A stretch of DNA of 23,758 nt from Perkinsus olseni. Its lineage: Eukaryota; Perkinsozoa; Perkinsida; Perkinsidae. The notes below the pieces were generated by a model, which was not told where the DNA came from, made no database searches, and saw only the letters and a list, made by a program, of their open reading frames with translations. This document shows positions 21,170 through 23,758 of this stretch, piece by piece. Each line of letters begins with the position of its first letter. The first letter of the stretch is position 1. The stretch lies in assembly GCA_013115135.1 (NCBI GenBank), contig JABANP010000666.1:1-23758 (forward strand). Direction: 5' to 3'. A program made the translations under genes and the position numbers.

Positions 21170-21327
21170 CGCGCCATCTAGAAACGCGCAAACTGGGCGG
21201 GCACTTTTTTCCTTCGTCTTGACGAGTTTGAACCTAATTCCTTTTCCATTCAATTCGCCGTACTTGATTACCCATAAATCCAAGTCGCGCCCTTAAAATT
21301 CGACAAAAAAATATTTTGGTCACTTTT
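21170..21327 (+). repeat. Left terminal inverted repeat of the transposon
   Basis: It aligns without gaps to the reverse complement of 23601-23758. I count five mismatches, all in the inner half; the outer 80 bases are identical. Confidence 0.95.
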
Positions 21328-21477
21328 AGTCGAAGTGCCCAAAATTCTATGCCGGTTTCGGCCATTTTTCACCCCTTAATGACCCTTATCTTCAAACCCA
21401 ACATCAAAATGAAGAGTTAATGGGAGACACTTATTAGAAGAACACACAAGTTAAAAAATTAGACTACACGTCTTCGG

Positions 21478-23480
21478 TTAAACTTGCCAACGTTGGAGTG
21501 GTCTGTGGAAGCAGGCAACATTGGCGCTGGCCCTCGATGTTTTCGGCGCTCCTTTCTCAGTCGCCTTATCTCCTCCATGCTCATCCCATCTACGTAGCGC
21601 GAGATACTCCCTGGATGACCTGAAGTGCTTGCGAATAAGCAGCAACGTCAGGTCGGCAGGCTCCTGGCAGCTCTCTACTCTCTCCACGAACCCTGCTGAT
21701 GACTTGGAGGAGTTCCCAATCCTGATGGCCTTAGCGATGGACCGGTAAGCTGCCTCGATCGGTGCCAGTTCTGGGTGAAATTTCACCCCATATATGACTC
21801 GATCACCGCGGGTATTGGCTTCTTCCTGGAGCGGGGTCTTTTGAGAAGCAAAGTCATCACAATTAGAGAGCAGGTTGACCAGCTCGTCCTGCTTCTTCCC
21901 CACTACTGCTGCTTCTCCGAACCTCTCTATTACCACCTGCCGGAGTCCTTTGGGTAAGCCAGCGTATCGAGGGTGGTCAGCCGGAAAACCATATCCTGGA
22001 CAACGCGTTGTCCATCGCGTTCATACCAACCTGGGCGCATTCGTGGCTGCTTGCCCCCGGGCTTGACGTTCATAGCCTTGGCATTGAGGCCATCCTCCGG
22101 ATACTTGCAGTGTATTGGGCTCCTGTCGGTCAAGAAGACGCACCCAAGCTTCCCATCAGTGAGGGTCTTGACGGCCTCACTGCATTCTGCGAAATCCACT
22201 AGGCACCGTTCATTGTTGTAGTAGCCATCTACCGACACGTCCAAGACAGACCCGGTGCGTTCACCAGGCACGACAGGGTCGTCATTGCTGTAGCGGATGA
22301 ACCCAAAGATCTCTGAGAGGAAGTCTGAGGTCATCACGGTCCGGCCAAGTGACTTCTGTCGCAGCTTAGTGAAAGTCCCATCCGACCAGTAGCGTCGCTG
22401 TATATCCCCGCTATGATGAATCTTCTCATCTTGAGAGATCAGTATATGAGTGGCAGCGCTATTCTCTGCCTCCTCTAGCGTACAGTCGTCCACTGTCTGT
22501 AGAGAGGGCCGAACCTCCTCCAGTTCCTTATAGAGCCGCTCCCTATCAGCCACGACATCCTCCCTCTCGTGCCCATCCACATAAAGTGTGTTCTTCACCG
22601 AATGTACCGAGAACCTAGAGCATGCAGCCACCGAAGAATTGTACGATTGGAATACTTGTCTCCTTCTCCGAGCTCCAAGTCTGAGTTGACCCATTCAGCC
22701 AAAGCATCAGCCGTCGGGTTGGGAGTGCCGTCCTTGCCAATAGAGTGGGCCTTGACGTAATGCCGGAACCTCTCCCGGAAGCCCTGATATTCAGCGTCAA
22801 GGGGACTCCTAACCTTCGAGTGCTTCCCGCGACGATCCTCCTCCAAGTAATGAGCAGTCTCGAAGTCATGGCACCATCTGTGAACCGAGGATGGCTTGAG
22901 GTCAAATAAGTCAGCCACGAATTCTTCAACTACCTCGCGCGACTGCCATCCCCAGTAACCGTAGAACTGTGTCAGAGATACGTAGACAGCCAGCCCTCTT
23001 CTTCAAGTGGAGAGACATGTCGTCCAAAGGGTTCGTTGCTTGCAGAGCTTCCCATAAGCTAGACACGCCATCATCGCGTTCCTGCCTCTTCTTCTGTCGA
23101 AGCTCCCTGACACCCTTACTCTGCGGCCTCGAGCCCTTCGGTGGCAAATTCACCGACTTCTGACGCTTAACAGATGGCTTGGGCTTATCCTTACGGTCAG
23201 CAGCACGCTTCTGAGCTTTTGTTAGGGGCTGGTTTCTTGTGTTGTAGCCGTGAACGTGTTGCCTTTTCGACTCCGCCGTCTCGCCAGATGCACCGGAAAC
23301 TTCCGCTTGAGTCTTCAACCTCAGAGATTTTCTTTTACGCAACTTAGTCAGACCGATAGCACGCTTGTGGTGGGTAGTCAGGTCATCCTCTGCATTGGAA
23401 GCTGTCTGCGCAGCGAAAGTGGTGGAACTTTGGCTAGGCCCGATCTCTTCAGGGCTTGGCAACTGCTTTGGAAGGGCCAT
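21478..23480 (-). pseudogene. Transposase, DDE (Tc1/mariner-like) type, frameshifted
   Basis: This would cut and paste the element through its inverted repeats. In coding order: a basic N-terminal region from 23480 to about 22990 (K/R-rich, with H-G-Y-N-T-R-N-Q-P), a helix-turn-helix region (F-V-A-D-L-F-D-L-K-P-S-S-V-H-R-W, about 22930-22870), R-G-K-H-S-K-V-R and T-I-L-R-W-L-H-A-L-G, then Y-V-D-G-H-E-R. The catalytic core has I-S-Q-D-E (first Asp, near 22430), V-F-L-T-D-R-S (second Asp, near 22127), P-G-G-K-Q-P-R-M-R and F-H-P-E-L-A-P-I-E (catalytic Glu, near 21605). The frame changes near 22990, near 22610 and near 21955, always inside conserved stretches where no good intron fits. I read these as disabling indels. 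The Y-V-D-G-H-E-R and P-G-G-K-Q-P motifs recall transposases common in fungal genomes; that is from memory of the family. Confidence 0.8.
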
Positions 23481-23600
23481 TCAGTAAAATATAATTCAGC
23501 TGTGCGATCGTTGCTAGGTGGGAAGGAACGGAGTGGTTCAATAAACGCCACCAGGACGCTAGGAGCGCACTATGAGAAAATGCGCTAGGGTCAGGCGCAC

Positions 23601-23758
23601 AAAAATGATCAAAATATTTTTTTATCGAATTTTAAGGGCGCGACTTGGATTTATGGGTAACCAAGTACGGCGAATTCAATGGAAAAGGAATTAGGTTCAA
23701 ACTCGTCAAGACGAAGGAAAAAAGTGCCCGCCCAGTTTGCGCGTTTCTAGATGGCGCG
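23601..23758 (-). repeat. Right terminal inverted repeat of the transposon
   Basis: This is the partner of 21170-21327. Its outer tip CTAGATGGCGCG is the last base of the window, so the target duplication on this side cannot be seen. Confidence 0.95.

Larger units (their letters stand above)
21170..23758 (-). mobile_element. DNA transposon with long terminal inverted repeats, Tc1/mariner-like DDE type
   Basis: The element is 2589 bp, bounded by 158-bp inverted repeats that both start CGCGCCATCTAG. The dinucleotide TA lies just outside the left end (21168-21169), as expected for TA-targeting elements. The right flank is beyond the window. The minus strand carries a broken DDE transposase. It inserted 49 bp beyond the stop of gene C. 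The IS630/Tc1/mariner assignment rests on the DDE layout and TA target, and the exact family is open. Confidence 0.85.

Noticed and set aside
1..23758. Trans-spliced leader RNA gene, tRNA or rRNA genes, CRISPR array
   Set aside because: I looked for the conserved leader core used by dinoflagellates and Perkinsus and for cloverleaf or regularly spaced repeats, and found none.

Overview
The window looks like nuclear DNA of a unicellular eukaryote. Coding stretches are broken by very short GT...AG introns (mostly 39-71 nt), there are no bacterial-style operons or ribosome binding sites, and the genes are diverged tandem copies of secreted proteins. Compact introns, TTG-rich leaders and arrayed families with signal peptides fit an alveolate protist such as Perkinsus. 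That is an inference from style, because no marker gene is present. All the cellular genes are on the + strand.

From about 1.1 to 21.1 kb the window is one array of a gene superfamily I do not recognise. I separate three branches. Branch A: A1 (1107-2610, a wreck), A2 (2930-4558), A3 (4762-6265) and the short A4 (9335-10260). Branch B: B1 (6869-8905, broken), B2 (10890-13645, one frameshift) and the double-length B3 (14261-18431). Branch C: one gene (18903-21121). I reconstructed splicing by comparing copies. Exon lengths and intron phases agree so well that the genes must share an ancestor: signal-peptide exon (phase 0 out), Pro/Ser-rich exons (0 to 0), a small probably beta-rich module I call D1 (0 to 2; 125-128 nt in A and B, 140 nt in C), a helical module D2 (2 to 0), a short exon carrying a D-F-T-[IL]-H-like motif (0 to 2), and a final helical module D3 (2 to 0 or stop), followed in branch A by exchangeable tail exons. 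B3 and C each hold two modules in series. A4 has lost D1 and most of D2, and pairs a C-type leader and signal peptide with an A-type body.

The last 2.6 kb (21170-23758) is a DNA transposon. It has 158-bp terminal inverted repeats that I count as 153/158 identical, a TA on the left side, and a minus-strand DDE transposase broken by at least three frameshifts. It begins 49 bp after the stop codon of gene C, and the window ends exactly at its right tip.

The products probably go through the secretory pathway, and the array is changing by duplication, exon loss, local sequence homogenisation and pseudogenisation. I cannot assign a biochemical function to the family. The first 1.1 kb holds no gene that I can support.
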